Shown: piece by piece, positions 1 through 9,302 of the stretch
Position numbering within the stretch: position 1 is the stretch's first letter
How the letters are laid out: every line of letters starts with the position of its first letter
DNA from: JAMXLG01 sp963818925
GTDB taxonomy: Bacteria > Vulcanimicrobiota > Vulcanimicrobiia > Vulcanimicrobiales > Vulcanimicrobiaceae
DNA: 64,000 nt
Direction: 5' to 3'
Assembly: GCA_963818925.1 (NCBI GenBank)
Contig: CAWFTN010000001.1
Span: 2,852,001 to 2,916,000 of the forward strand
Position numbers and translations under genes: made by a program
Notes under the pieces: model-generated
Seen by the model: the letters and a program-made list of their open reading frames with translations, nothing else
Told to the model about the DNA's origin: nothing
The model's database searches: none

Positions 1-1582
1 GCCGAGGTACTCGCCCCAACTGCCGCCCGTGTATACCGCAACCGGGAAGAACGGCAGCGAAATGTCCGGTTGATTACGACCGGTGGTGAGCATGCCGGCG
101 ACACCCGTTTGCCAGCTCGGAAGCGGCACGATGGTCGATACGCCGCCGCCGCTCGAGCACACGTTGCGCGTATAAATGTTGCTACACGACGCCGATCCTG
201 CCGTTACGGTTTGCAGTACGCCCGTGCTGCTGTACGTGAAGTTGACGCCGCCGATCGACGTGAAATACGGATCGCCGGCCGGCGAACTCACGCCCGTACT
301 GCGGCCGCATTCGAGCGATCCGGAGTCGCCTGAAGATGCGACGAACGTGACGCCTTCCGCCGCACCTTGCTGCGCGATGGCATTCGTCGCGCTCTCGAAC
401 GTTGACGATTCGCAACCGCCGAACGACGAATTGACGACGCTGGCTTTACCGTCGGTCAGGATTTGGTTGTACGTGTCTTCGATCGCTTGATCGGTGAGCG
501 AACCCATATCGTACACGATGACGTTCGCGCCCGGCGCAAGTCCGGCGATCGTTTCCTGGTCGAGATCTGCTTCCGCTTCGTCGCCGCTTCCGCCGCCGTC
601 GACGGCTTCATAGGTGGTCGTGCCGGTTCGCGTGACTCCGGCCGCGGACAGATACGAATTAACGTAACTCGCCGTACCCGGCAGATCGATTGCGATCGCG
701 ATCGTTTGGCCGGCGCCGTTGCATCCATGTTCGACCGGGAAGTCGAATGGCTTCGCAACGCCGGTCGCTAACGTGCCTGAGGAGTTCGAAAGCGGACCGT
801 TATCCGCGGGTGCGCTGTTGCACGCCGTCGTCGGCGGGGCGCTCGGCGTAGCGGTCGGAACAGGCGTTGAGTAGGAACGGTGTCGCAGTAGGAACCGGTG
901 TCGCAGTAGGAACCGGTGTCGGGGTCGGCCGCGGCGTGCGATGAGCCATCGGAGCAACGTTCGCTAACGGCTTCGCGATTACGACGTTGCTCAGCGACGC
1001 CGTCAAGACGTACGAACTAATCGACGAGGGAACCGTCGCGGGTGTCAGGTTCGCAAAACGCTGACCAAACTTTCCTTGCGAGACCGTGTGCATTTCCGTC
1101 TTGAAGAATTTCTCGACGGAGCCGCTTGGAGCCGTCGCATCGATAATCGTGCGATTGCTCGACTCCCGTGTAATTCTGAATCCAGCGGCTTGCAATTGCG
1201 CAGCTACCGCATTCTCTTGTTGCACGGTCGGTGCGTAATTGGCATTAAACTGTGCCGCCGTTAAATAATGATGCGGAACGCCGGGCATCATATTGTCGGC
1301 AATGAATTGCTCGAGTTCCGCCTCATGGTTGTAGCGAAGAACGATCGCGACATTGACCGGCGCCGTCGCGGTTCGCCGCCCGGCATCCGTATACGCAAAT
1401 TGACCGTAGGTTTTTGGAATTGAGATCTCAGGTGCAACCGCTGCGTTCCTGACAATCGATTGCGCCCCGGCGGCGCCGGTATTCGAAACCGTATTGGGAA
1501 TTGTTGATGAGTGTCCGCCGCAAGCGGAAAGCGATAGCCCCAGCGCAAGCGCTGATGCAATCGCTGTAGTCGATCTTCGCAT
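1..1582 (-). CDS. Sedolisin (S53) serine-carboxyl peptidase, lipoprotein precursor; frame broken in linker and 3' end off the window
   Basis: Secreted acid-type endopeptidase. The N-terminal frame (800-1582) has a signal peptide ending in a good lipobox (LSAC-GG, about residues 18-23) and a pro-kumamolisin domain to about residue 200. A TPVPTA-repeat linker follows. The catalytic domain then continues in another frame from about position 870 down to position 1: E-A-D-L-D (catalytic Glu and Asp), APGANVIVYD, NSSFGGCES, SSGDSG (oxyanion Asp) and RNQPDIS are all readable. The Ser motif (GTSxxxP) would lie beyond position 1. Comparing the linker repeats shows two single bases missing, near 869/870 and 878/879 on the plus strand; restoring both joins pro-domain and protease in one frame. 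The start at 1582 has AGGAGGG upstream. Family is certain. Whether the break is real decay, repeat slippage or a base-call error is open. Confidence 0.85.
857..928 (-). repeat. TPVPTA-coding 18-bp linker repeats
   Basis: About three to four imperfect copies of an 18-bp unit encode Thr-Pro-Val-Pro-Thr-Ala between the pro-domain and protease domain of the sedolisin. The copy nearest the protease lacks two bases relative to its neighbours, which breaks the frame. Confidence 0.75.
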
Positions 1583-1765
1583 CTACCCTCCTGGACCTTG
1601 AGCACAGCAAGAAAATAAAGACGCAGTACAGCCGAAACTGCTCCACACTACGCCGCGTTCGCTGAGTGCCCGCCCTTGCCTACAACCAAACGCTAGGTGC
1701 AATTCGCAGATATTCACGTTTTATCAGAAAAGCTGACTCCGGCTTCGCTTCTATGAGCGAGTGAA

Positions 1766-2125
1766 TTACGCGTTCCCGCGTGTACTCTGCCGCCTCTTTT
1801 CGACGACGCGTTTGACGACCGCCATTGCGTTGAGAGCTTTCGGAAACCCGATGTACGGGATCAACGTCATGGCGGTCTCGACGACTTCCGCTTCGGTCAA
1901 CCCGACGTTAAATGCGCCGTGGACGTGCGTTTCGAGTTGCGCGTCGCAACCGCCCATCGTCGCAAGCGATGCAATTGCGACGATCTCGCGATGCTTGAGA
2001 TCGCCTTCGCGCGCGTAAATTTCGCCGAAAGCAAAGTCGACGAGGTAGCGCGCGAAATCGGGCGCTACCCCGTCATATGCTTCGAGCAGATTGTCCGTCA
2101 CCTTGTCGCCGTCGACAAGGCGCAT
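1766..2125 (-). CDS. Carboxymuconolactone decarboxylase (CMD/AhpD-like) family protein
   Basis: 119 residues, the usual length for a single CMD domain. Typical features are the central helix pair with KHREIVAIASLA and the GxxxQLETHVHGAFNVGLTEAEVVE stretch. A single Cys (about residue 60, GGCDAQ) precedes the His pair, so it lacks the AhpD CxxC and may be a plain decarboxylase-like or antioxidant-linked protein. The ATG at 2125 was chosen because GGAGGGGG lies just upstream; a much longer frame upstream overlaps the dehydrogenase and is not real. It follows the 2-oxoglutarate dehydrogenase by 20 bases on the same strand, so it is probably co-transcribed. The substrate is unknown. Confidence 0.85.
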   Translation of the reverse strand: MRLVDGDKVTDNLLEAYDGVAPDFARYLVDFAFGEIYAREGDLKHREIVAIASLATMGGCDAQLETHVHGAFNVGLTEAEVVETAMTLIPYIGFPKALNAMAVVKRVVEKRRQSTRGNA

Positions 2126-2145
2126 CAGGCGTTCCCCCTCCGACA

Positions 2146-5100
2146 CTACTCGCTGAGCGCCATGGTGATGACGCGTTCTTGTTCGACGGCGTGCGCGCCC
2201 GGATAGCCTTCCGACGGCGAGGCGCGGTAGCCGCGGCCGGCGTAGCCGATGTCGAGCGGGCGTTTGAGACGTTCGAGCAGACGGCGCCGCGCATACGCAC
2301 GCGCGCCCATGTTCTTCGGCTCTTCTTGCACCCACACGAGCGACTTGAGATTCGGATACGTCTCGAGCAGCGCATTGATCTGATCGGCCGGCATCGGCGA
2401 AAGCAGCTCGATGCGTACGATGGCGGTCTTCTTCATCTTCGGATACAAGTCGCTTGCGATCAGGTCGTAATAGATCTTGCCGCTGCAGAGCAGAATCCGT
2501 TCGACCTTGCTCTTGTCTTTGATGTTCGCATCGTCGATGACCGGTCTGAACGAACCCGTCGCCATGTCGTCGATCGAACCCGACGCCGCTTCGGCGCGAA
2601 GCAGCGATTTCGGCGTCATCACGACGAGCGGAACCGGCGACTTCGATGCCGCCTGTTCGCGCAGCAGGTGGTAGTAATTGGCCGCGTTCGACGGATACGC
2701 AACGCGCAAATTGCCTTCGGCTGCCAGTTGCAAGAACCGCTCGAGACGCGCGCTCGAATGTTCCGGACCTTGTCCTTCGTATCCGTGGGGCAGCAAGAGC
2801 GTCAGGCGCGAAGTCTGTCCCCACTTCGCCTGGCCGGCAGCGATGAACTGATCGATGATGATCTGCGCGCCGTTGACGAAATCGCCGAACTGCGCTTCCC
2901 ACAACACGAGTGATTTCGGCACCGCAGCCGCGTAACCGTATTCGAATCCGACGCACGCGTATTCCGAGAGCGGACTGTTGTGGATCTCGAAGCTTGCCTT
3001 CGATTCGCTCAGGTGCTGCAGCGGAATGTAGAGCGAGTTCGAACTCGGATCGTGAAGCGCAGCATGACGGTGGCTGAACGTTCCGCGCTCGGTGTCTTGA
3101 CCGGTGATGCGGATCGGCACGCCGGACGCGAGAAGCGACGCGAACGCCAGCGACTCCGCCATGCCCCAATCTACGAGGCCCTTCTCGGCAATAGTCGCCT
3201 TGCGACGCTCGAACTGCGTCGTGAGTTTCTTATTGATCGCGAATCCGTTCGGCACGGCAACGAGCGCATCCGACCACGTAAGCAGTTGCTCCTTGTCGGT
3301 CGGAGCAAGCTGCGCGGTCGGAAGCTGCGCACCTTGCGCGATTTTCTCGAGCATGCCTTTGCTCGTGTGTTCTTTGACGTTACGATACGCTTCTTGCAGA
3401 CGCGATTGCGCTTCCGCGACCATCTCGTTCGCCTGCTCTTGCGTGACGACACCCTGCGCGATCAATTTGTTCGCAAAGAGTTCGCGCGCGGTCGGATGCG
3501 ACTTGATCTTGTCGTACATCAGCGGTTGCGTGTACGCGGGTTCGTCCTGTTCGTTGTGCCCGAACCGGCGATAGCCGATGAGATCGATCACGGCGTCGCG
3601 ACCGAACTTCTTGCGGAATTCCACGGCGAGATGCACCGCCGAAATACATGCGTCGACGTCATCGGCGTTCACGTGGATGATCGGAGCGTCGAAGCCCTTC
3701 GCAAGATCGGACGCGTAGCGCGTCGAGCGCGAATCGCGCGAGTCTGTGGTGAAGCCGATTTGGTTATTCGCGATCAGATGCATTGTGCCGCCGGTCTCGT
3801 ATCCCGGAAGCGACTGCAAGTTGAAGACTTCCGAAATGATGCCTTGACCGGTGAACGCGGCGTCGCCGTGAATGAGGATCGGCGCAGCTTTCGTGACGTC
3901 GACTTTCGGCGCCGGACCGGCATGATCCGTTTGCAGCGCGCGGGTGCGTCCCTCGACGACCGGATCGACCGCTTCGAGATGACTCGGGTTGTGCTGCAGC
4001 GTCACCTCCACGTCTTTGCCCGAGTTCGTCGTGTAGACGCCGGTCGCGCCGTGGTGGTATTTCACGTCGCCCGTAACGTCGTCGTCGCTCGAGACGTCGC
4101 CGCGTTGATGCGCTGCTTCGAATTCCGAGAGCAGCTCTTCGTACGGCATGTTCACGACGTGCGCGATCACGCTCAAGCGACCGCGATGCGCCATGCCGAG
4201 GACGGCTTTGAGCGTCCCCTCATCGCCGAGCATGTCGAGGGTTTCCTCGAGCATCGGCACCATGACGTCGAGGCCTTCACCCGAGAAGCTCTTCTGTCCG
4301 AGGAACGTTTTGCGAATGTAGCGTTCGAACGACTCGACCTTCGTCAGGCGCTGCAAGAACTGAATCTGCCGCTGCGGCGAGAGCGAGATCTTGTGCGCGC
4401 CGCTTTCGATCGTTTCACGCAGCCAGCGCCGTTGTTCGGTGTTCGAAATATGTTCGAACTCGTACGCAATCGTCGAGCTGTACGTTTCGCGAAGCCGCGG
4501 AAGAACATCGGCGAGCGTGCTGCCTGGAACTTTGACGTTGAGGACCGATGCGGGAATCGCCGCCATCAACGCGGGCGTAAGGCCATACGACGCCGGATCG
4601 AGTTTCGGATCCCCGAGCGGTGCGGCACCGAGCGGATCGAGATGCGCGGCCAGGTGACCGTGCGTGCGATACCCGGAAACGATCGCCATCGCGGCCGCAA
4701 CCGCGCGTAACATTTCATCGCTCGGCGCTGCCGCGGTCTGCCCGGCGCTCGCGGCAACGGTCGTTGCAACGGCGGTCGTTTCGACTCGCGGCGCAGGACC
4801 TGCTTGCAATCCGAGACCCGAGAAGATTGATTCGTAGAAGCCGTCCGCGCCTTGCAGCAGTTGGTCGACGCGACGGAGATACTCACCCGACTGCGCGCCT
4901 TGAATGACGCGATGATCGTATGTACTCGTCATCTGCATCACTTTCGAGATGCCGAGTGAACGCAGCGCACCTTCGTTCGCGCTTTGAAATCCCGGCGGAT
5001 AGCCGATCGCGCCGGTTGCGAGAATCGCACCCTGTCCCGCCATCAAGCGCGGCACAGATGCAACGGTACCGATACCGCCCGGATTGGTGAGCGTGAATGA

Positions 5101-6411
5101 CGCGCCTTGCAGATCGTCCGCGCCGAGTTTGTTGTCGCGCGCTTTGGCAACGAGATCCTGATACTTGCCGTAAAACGCTGCGAAATCCAGCGATTCAGCG
5201 TTCTTGATCACCGGCACGATGAGGAAACGCGAACCGTCTTTGCGTTCCGCGTCAACCGCAAGTCCGAGATTGATTCCCGGTTCCAAACGCTGCGGCGCGC
5301 CGTTATCGTCGCGGCGGAAGCTAAACGTAATGAACGGCAGCTCGCGCGCCGCGCGCACGAGTGCGTACGCAACGATATGCGTGAACGAAATCTTCTCGCC
5401 GCGTCCCGCCGCTTTGACCGCGTTGTTGAGTTCTTTGCGACGCGCATCCATGACGTCGACCGCGAGCGTACGGAAACTCGTCGCCGTCGGAATCGTGAGC
5501 GACTGCTCCATGTAGCCCGTCAGTGCCGCTGCAGGTCCCTTCAACTGCGTCACCTTCGCGCCCGCAGGAACGGGCGGCATCGGCACCTGATTCGCCGCGC
5601 CGGCCGCCGGTTTACGCTTTGCATTCGCGGCTTGCGAAACGACGTCGCCGCGCAGAATCATTCCGTTCGGTCCGCTGCCGCGAACGAGCGCGAGATCGAG
5701 TTCTTGTTTGCGCGCGATGCGCTGCGCTTGCGGTGACGCGACGACGGCACGCGCTTGCGGCGGCGCAACGGGTGCAGGTGCGGGCGCTTGGGCAGATTGC
5801 GGCGACGTGGCGTTGGCGCCGGCAGCAGCGGACGACGTAGCATTGGCGTCGATTTGGGCGAGTTTCGCTCCGACGGCAACGGTCTCACCGTCTTTCACGC
5901 TCAGTTGCGTGACCGTACCACTCGCGGGCGCGGGTACTTCGACGTCGACTTTGTCCGTCGTCACCTCGACGATCGTGTCGCCTTCGTTCACGAAGTCGCC
6001 GGGCTTCACGCGGAATTCGACGACGGTGCCTTCGGTAACGGACTCGCCCATCTCCGGCAGCGTCACGTCAACGAGCTTCGGTGGTCCGGCGGGCACGGCC
6101 GGCGCGCCTGCAGTCGCTCCGTTCGGTGACGCCGCGGCCTTGCCGTTCGTCGGCGCTCCGACTTTACTCGTGTCGATTTCAGCCAACACGGCGCCGACGC
6201 CGATGGTATCGCCTTCGCCGCCGAAGATGTTCATGATCACGCCTGATGCCGTTGCCGGGACTTCGACGTCGACCTTATCGGTCGTCACGTCGACCAAGGG
6301 ATCTCCCTCAGCCACGAAATCGCCGACGCGCTTGCGCCATTCGACGATGGAGCCTTCGGTGACCGACTCCCCCATCTCGGGGAGGGTCACTTTGACTACC
6401 GCGTCCGCCAC
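2146..6411 (-). CDS. Fused 2-oxoglutarate dehydrogenase E2-E1 with two lipoyl domains (OdhA/KGD-like)
   Basis: 1421 residues joining parts of the 2-oxoglutarate dehydrogenase complex that are usually separate. In order: lipoyl domain 1 (about 4-80, TTDKVDV with Lys46), lipoyl domain 2 (about 112-188, Lys154), Pro/Ala-rich linker, E3-binding domain (about 224-258), E2 acyltransferase core (about 290-540, with the catalytic STYDHRVIQGAQSGEY region), and thiamin-diphosphate E1 (about 565-1421, with GDAAFTGQG and NNQIGFTT cofactor-binding motifs). Actinobacterial OdhA/KGD has the same E2core-E1 order and the same DHR motif but no lipoyl domains. Here the swinging arms and E3-binding domain are on the same chain, so only E3 (not in this window) would be missing. 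It starts at GTG 6411, with a weak GGAG 11 bases upstream. No frame break seen. Role: citric-acid cycle, 2-oxoglutarate to succinyl-CoA. Confidence 0.93.
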   Translation of the reverse strand: MADAVVKVTLPEMGESVTEGSIVEWRKRVGDFVAEGDPLVDVTTDKVDVEVPATASGVIMNIFGGEGDTIGVGAVLAEIDTSKVGAPTNGKAAASPNGATAGAPAVPAGPPKLVDVTLPEMGESVTEGTVVEFRVKPGDFVNEGDTIVEVTTDKVDVEVPAPASGTVTQLSVKDGETVAVGAKLAQIDANATSSAAAGANATSPQSAQAPAPAPVAPPQARAVVASPQAQRIARKQELDLALVRGSGPNGMILRGDVVSQAANAKRKPAAGAANQVPMPPVPAGAKVTQLKGPAAALTGYMEQSLTIPTATSFRTLAVDVMDARRKELNNAVKAAGRGEKISFTHIVAYALVRAARELPFITFSFRRDDNGAPQRLEPGINLGLAVDAERKDGSRFLIVPVIKNAESLDFAAFYGKYQDLVAKARDNKLGADDLQGASFTLTNPGGIGTVASVPRLMAGQGAILATGAIGYPPGFQSANEGALRSLGISKVMQMTSTYDHRVIQGAQSGEYLRRVDQLLQGADGFYESIFSGLGLQAGPAPRVETTAVATTVAASAGQTAAAPSDEMLRAVAAAMAIVSGYRTHGHLAAHLDPLGAAPLGDPKLDPASYGLTPALMAAIPASVLNVKVPGSTLADVLPRLRETYSSTIAYEFEHISNTEQRRWLRETIESGAHKISLSPQRQIQFLQRLTKVESFERYIRKTFLGQKSFSGEGLDVMVPMLEETLDMLGDEGTLKAVLGMAHRGRLSVIAHVVNMPYEELLSEFEAAHQRGDVSSDDDVTGDVKYHHGATGVYTTNSGKDVEVTLQHNPSHLEAVDPVVEGRTRALQTDHAGPAPKVDVTKAAPILIHGDAAFTGQGIISEVFNLQSLPGYETGGTMHLIANNQIGFTTDSRDSRSTRYASDLAKGFDAPIIHVNADDVDACISAVHLAVEFRKKFGRDAVIDLIGYRRFGHNEQDEPAYTQPLMYDKIKSHPTARELFANKLIAQGVVTQEQANEMVAEAQSRLQEAYRNVKEHTSKGMLEKIAQGAQLPTAQLAPTDKEQLLTWSDALVAVPNGFAINKKLTTQFERRKATIAEKGLVDWGMAESLAFASLLASGVPIRITGQDTERGTFSHRHAALHDPSSNSLYIPLQHLSESKASFEIHNSPLSEYACVGFEYGYAAAVPKSLVLWEAQFGDFVNGAQIIIDQFIAAGQAKWGQTSRLTLLLPHGYEGQGPEHSSARLERFLQLAAEGNLRVAYPSNAANYYHLLREQAASKSPVPLVVMTPKSLLRAEAASGSIDDMATGSFRPVIDDANIKDKSKVERILLCSGKIYYDLIASDLYPKMKKTAIVRIELLSPMPADQINALLETYPNLKSLVWVQEEPKNMGARAYARRRLLERLKRPLDIGYAGRGYRASPSEGYPGAHAVEQERVITMALSE

Positions 6412-6625
6412 CTTGATTTGTACTCCGTCCTGCTGGGAAAAAAAGCCGAGCCTCTATGTTACGCCCGCTCTCGACACAGATGCTACGACCAGGGACGACA
6501 TTCATCCCAGCCCAGGCATTGATGGCGTACGAAGATGCGGCTCAAGCGCCCGTTCTCTCGGTTAACGAGATCGACGCGGCGGCAAGTCTCAGTCTCGGTC
6601 GCATTATCGACGTCTACGCGTAGCG

Positions 6626-7597
6626 CTACACCTTCAACAACGCAGATAATCCGAGACTTGCGGCGGAGATCGCAACCCACAGCACAGCGCCGAGAAAGAG
6701 CGGCCGCACACCCGCGCTGCGAATGCGCGCGACGTCGGTGCCGAGACCGACACCGGCGAGCGCAACGACGATGAGAAACAATGCCAGTGTATGCACCGGC
6801 ATTTGAATCGCAGCGGGAATCAGACCGAACGAATTGAGCGCGGCGGCAACGAGAAACCACAAGATGAACCACGGCACGATCGACGCCCACGCAACGGACG
6901 TCCCCTCTTCGCGCCGTTTTTTTACCGATCGCCACGCATAAAAGACGACGAGCGGAACGATCAGCAGCGTGCGCGTCAGTTTTACGATGACGGCATCCGC
7001 GCCCGCGGCATGGCCGTACGAATACGCTGCCGCGACAACGGACGAAGTATCGTTGATCGCCGTGCCCGCCCACAGTCCGAACGCGGATTGCGTCATATGG
7101 AAGAGATGACCGAGCGCCGGGAACACGATGACCGCGATGACGTTGAAGAGGAAGATCGTGCCGAGCGCATAGGCGATATCGGCTTGATCGGCTTCTATGA
7201 CCGATGAAACGGCGGCGATCGCCGAACCGCCGCATATCGCGGTACCGACGCCGAGCAACCGCCGGAGATCGCGATCTAACCCGAGCGCGCGTCCAAGTGT
7301 GAACGCAAGCGCCATGACGATGACGAACGTTCCAATCATGACCGGCAGCGACCGCCCACCGCCGGCGACGATCTGCGCGAGGCTCAAACTTGCGCCGAGC
7401 AAGACGATCGACCACTGCAGCAATTTTTTTCCGGCGAATGCGATCCCCGGTTTGACGGGCTGCGGAAGCGCGACGAACGATGCGATAAGCGCGCCGATGA
7501 GAATTGCGAAGACCGGTGCACCCACGACCGGCAGAATTCCGCCGAGCGCCGTTGCGGCCAACGCAATCACGACGCAAAGCAGAATCCCTAATATCAA
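6626..7597 (-). CDS. YeiH-family (UPF0324) putative sulfate exporter, membrane protein
   Basis: 323 residues, almost entirely hydrophobic, with about ten predicted membrane segments. Family hallmarks are GTAICGGSAIAAVSSVI (about 120-136) and GxxAGTAINDTSSVVAAAY (about 180-198). Members are annotated as putative sulfate or sulfonate exporters; biochemical proof is limited. It starts at TTG 7597, 10 bases after the TsdA-like cytochrome stop on the same strand, and is the last gene of a run with a DsrE-like protein. That context supports export of a sulfur oxyanion, which is inference. No clear ribosome site; a GTG about eight codons in is an alternative start. Confidence 0.88.
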   Translation of the reverse strand: MILGILLCVVIALAATALGGILPVVGAPVFAILIGALIASFVALPQPVKPGIAFAGKKLLQWSIVLLGASLSLAQIVAGGGRSLPVMIGTFVIVMALAFTLGRALGLDRDLRRLLGVGTAICGGSAIAAVSSVIEADQADIAYALGTIFLFNVIAVIVFPALGHLFHMTQSAFGLWAGTAINDTSSVVAAAYSYGHAAGADAVIVKLTRTLLIVPLVVFYAWRSVKKRREEGTSVAWASIVPWFILWFLVAAALNSFGLIPAAIQMPVHTLALFLIVVALAGVGLGTDVARIRSAGVRPLFLGAVLWVAISAASLGLSALLKV

Positions 7598-7607
7598 CGT
7601 GTGCCGA

Positions 7608-8435
7608 TCAGAAGTAGCTCGCGGGTTGCGGAGTCGGCGCGACCAAGCGCGCCTTGTTGAAGGTAGGGCGTGGATGCGTCAGCACCCAAGCGGAAATGTC
7701 GTAGGCGTCCGCGAGTGAGAGCGAGCCCGGCGCGTTCTGCGGCATATTGAAGCGAACGAAGCCGGTCATCCGGTCGATGTGCGCCATGCCCGCTCCGGTG
7801 TTGAACGAGGTCGGTCCCCACAGCGGCGGAAACGAGCCGTGGACGCCCGCACCGTTTGCCTGATGGCACGTCACGCACTTTTGCGCGTACAACCGGGCGC
7901 CGCGCTCGATATCCGGCGACGAACTGGGGAGCGGCACGATGAAACGATCGTCCTTGGCTTGCGGTGTGCCCGTCGGCACGTTGCGCGAAAGATAGGCGAT
8001 GTATGACGTCATCGCGACCATCGCCTTACTGTCGTATGCGGGCGGCGTACCGTTCATACTGTAGAGGAAACATTCGGCAATCCGGTCTTGCAGCATGATC
8101 ACGCGCTTCGCCCGCTTGTTCCACTGCGGAAAACGAGCGTAGACGCCGGCGAACGAACCGCCGCGTTTGACGGTGCCGACGCCGACGTGACACGCAGCGC
8201 ATGACATATCGGCGACCACATTGCGCGGGAGGTACTTATGCGGATCTTCGATCATGTCGTGACCGAGTTTGATCGATTCTCCGACCGGACCGCTCGGCAG
8301 CGCTTGCGGATCGTACAACCCCTGAGAAGCCGTCGTCGCTTGCATCGAAGCGGGTCCATTCGACGAGCACGCCGCCGTGAGTGCGGCGGCGGCCAGTGCG
8401 AAAACGGCGACGAGACTAGAACGTAAGCGCGGCAT
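7608..8435 (-). CDS. TsdA-like dihaem cytochrome c (putative thiosulfate dehydrogenase)
   Basis: 275 residues from the ATG at 8435, which gives a clean signal peptide (MPRLRSSLVAVFALAAAALTA, then ACSS). Two c-haem sites are visible, CAACH in the first half and CVTCH in the second. The RIAECFLYSMNG stretch matches the R..C..RSMNG signature of thiosulfate dehydrogenase TsdA. Its Cys sits 39 residues after the first haem His, close to the spacing of the Cys haem ligand in Allochromatium TsdA. A Met in FNMPQN is a likely axial ligand of haem 2. It acts outside the cytoplasmic membrane, probably oxidising thiosulfate to tetrathionate. The gene overlaps the upstream DsrE-like gene by about 20 bases. 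A longer frame to 8567 exists but lacks the signal peptide at its start. Confidence 0.78.
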   Translation of the reverse strand: MPRLRSSLVAVFALAAAALTAACSSNGPASMQATTASQGLYDPQALPSGPVGESIKLGHDMIEDPHKYLPRNVVADMSCAACHVGVGTVKRGGSFAGVYARFPQWNKRAKRVIMLQDRIAECFLYSMNGTPPAYDSKAMVAMTSYIAYLSRNVPTGTPQAKDDRFIVPLPSSSPDIERGARLYAQKCVTCHQANGAGVHGSFPPLWGPTSFNTGAGMAHIDRMTGFVRFNMPQNAPGSLSLADAYDISAWVLTHPRPTFNKARLVAPTPQPASYF

Positions 8436-9123
8436 ACGTGTAGTTGAATTCGTGCTGCAGAACGGCAACGGTCGCGACCATCGAAGGAACGACGAGCGCG
8501 CCGGGATTGAGATGCGTGAGGATGTCGTTTGCCACTTCCGTAGGATTCGCGCCCGCAGCCGGCGCACCGGGTTTCACGAGATTTCGCGCTTGCTCTTCGA
8601 CCGCCGTATGGCAGCAGAGGAAAATCACGCCGCGCTTCTGCAGCCCCTCGATCGACGCGTCTTGGTACATGCCGTTCGCATCGTCGGGACCGTCGTTCGC
8701 GCTTCCCGTTGCTTTCGATTTCACCCACACGTTCGAGGCAACGGTTGCGCCTTGCGCATCTTGTACCTTGAAGAAATCGCCGAGTTTGTATTTGTCCCAG
8801 AGGTAATCGCTGTAGTTCAGCGCGGCGGATGCGCCGTGCGGAGCGAATGCAATCGTCACGTCGGACGCGCTGTATCCGTATCCGAACTGCAGCCCGTTCA
8901 GCGAGTTTTTGATATTCTGGAGCGCCTGCGGCTTGAACGCGATCTGCTCGAAGACCTGACGAATTTTGGCCGGGCGTCCGACGAGTTGCCGGAATTGCGC
9001 TTCATTGAAGTCGCTCTTGCGTTCCACGAGGTGCGTTCCACCGGGCACGCTTTGCGCCGCGCCTACTCCGGACGACGCTGCTACGAGCGATGCGGAGGCG
9101 GCGAGAAACGAGGTACGATTCAC
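8416..9123 (-). CDS. Secreted DsrE/DsrF-like sulfur-relay family protein
   Basis: 235 residues from GTG 9123, chosen because a perfect AGGAGG lies seven bases upstream; the in-frame start at 9147 lacks one. A signal peptide (about 1-22) is followed by a DsrE-like alpha/beta domain with VTIAFAPHG and GVIFLCCHTAVEEQARNL. The adjacent Cys pair (about residue 170) could carry sulfur as in DsrE-type relays. It is the first gene of a DsrE-like/TsdA-like/YeiH run, which points to periplasmic sulfur chemistry. The family match is from fold-like motifs and context. Whether it binds persulfide is inference. Confidence 0.65.
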   Translation of the reverse strand: MNRTSFLAASASLVAASSGVGAAQSVPGGTHLVERKSDFNEAQFRQLVGRPAKIRQVFEQIAFKPQALQNIKNSLNGLQFGYGYSASDVTIAFAPHGASAALNYSDYLWDKYKLGDFFKVQDAQGATVASNVWVKSKATGSANDGPDDANGMYQDASIEGLQKRGVIFLCCHTAVEEQARNLVKPGAPAAGANPTEVANDILTHLNPGALVVPSMVATVAVLQHEFNYTYAALTF

Positions 9124-9302
9124 TAGTATTCCTCCTGTCGCCGTCATTGAACAACGGCGCGCGTTGGTCCGAAAGGCCTACGGCGTCCTTTGGCTTCCGG
9201 ACACTTGTTCTCCGGCATCAAACCTATGGCCCATGCGACCCGGGCGGAACCGCCTCCGGCGATTTCGAATATGCCGGGGGCTTTGTGCATGGAGGTTGAG
9301 CG

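Noticed and set aside
2980..4710. 576-residue plus-strand frame inside the 2-oxoglutarate dehydrogenase gene
   Set aside because: Arg-rich composition, no domain, fully antisense to a gene with clear catalytic motifs; a GC-driven mirror frame.
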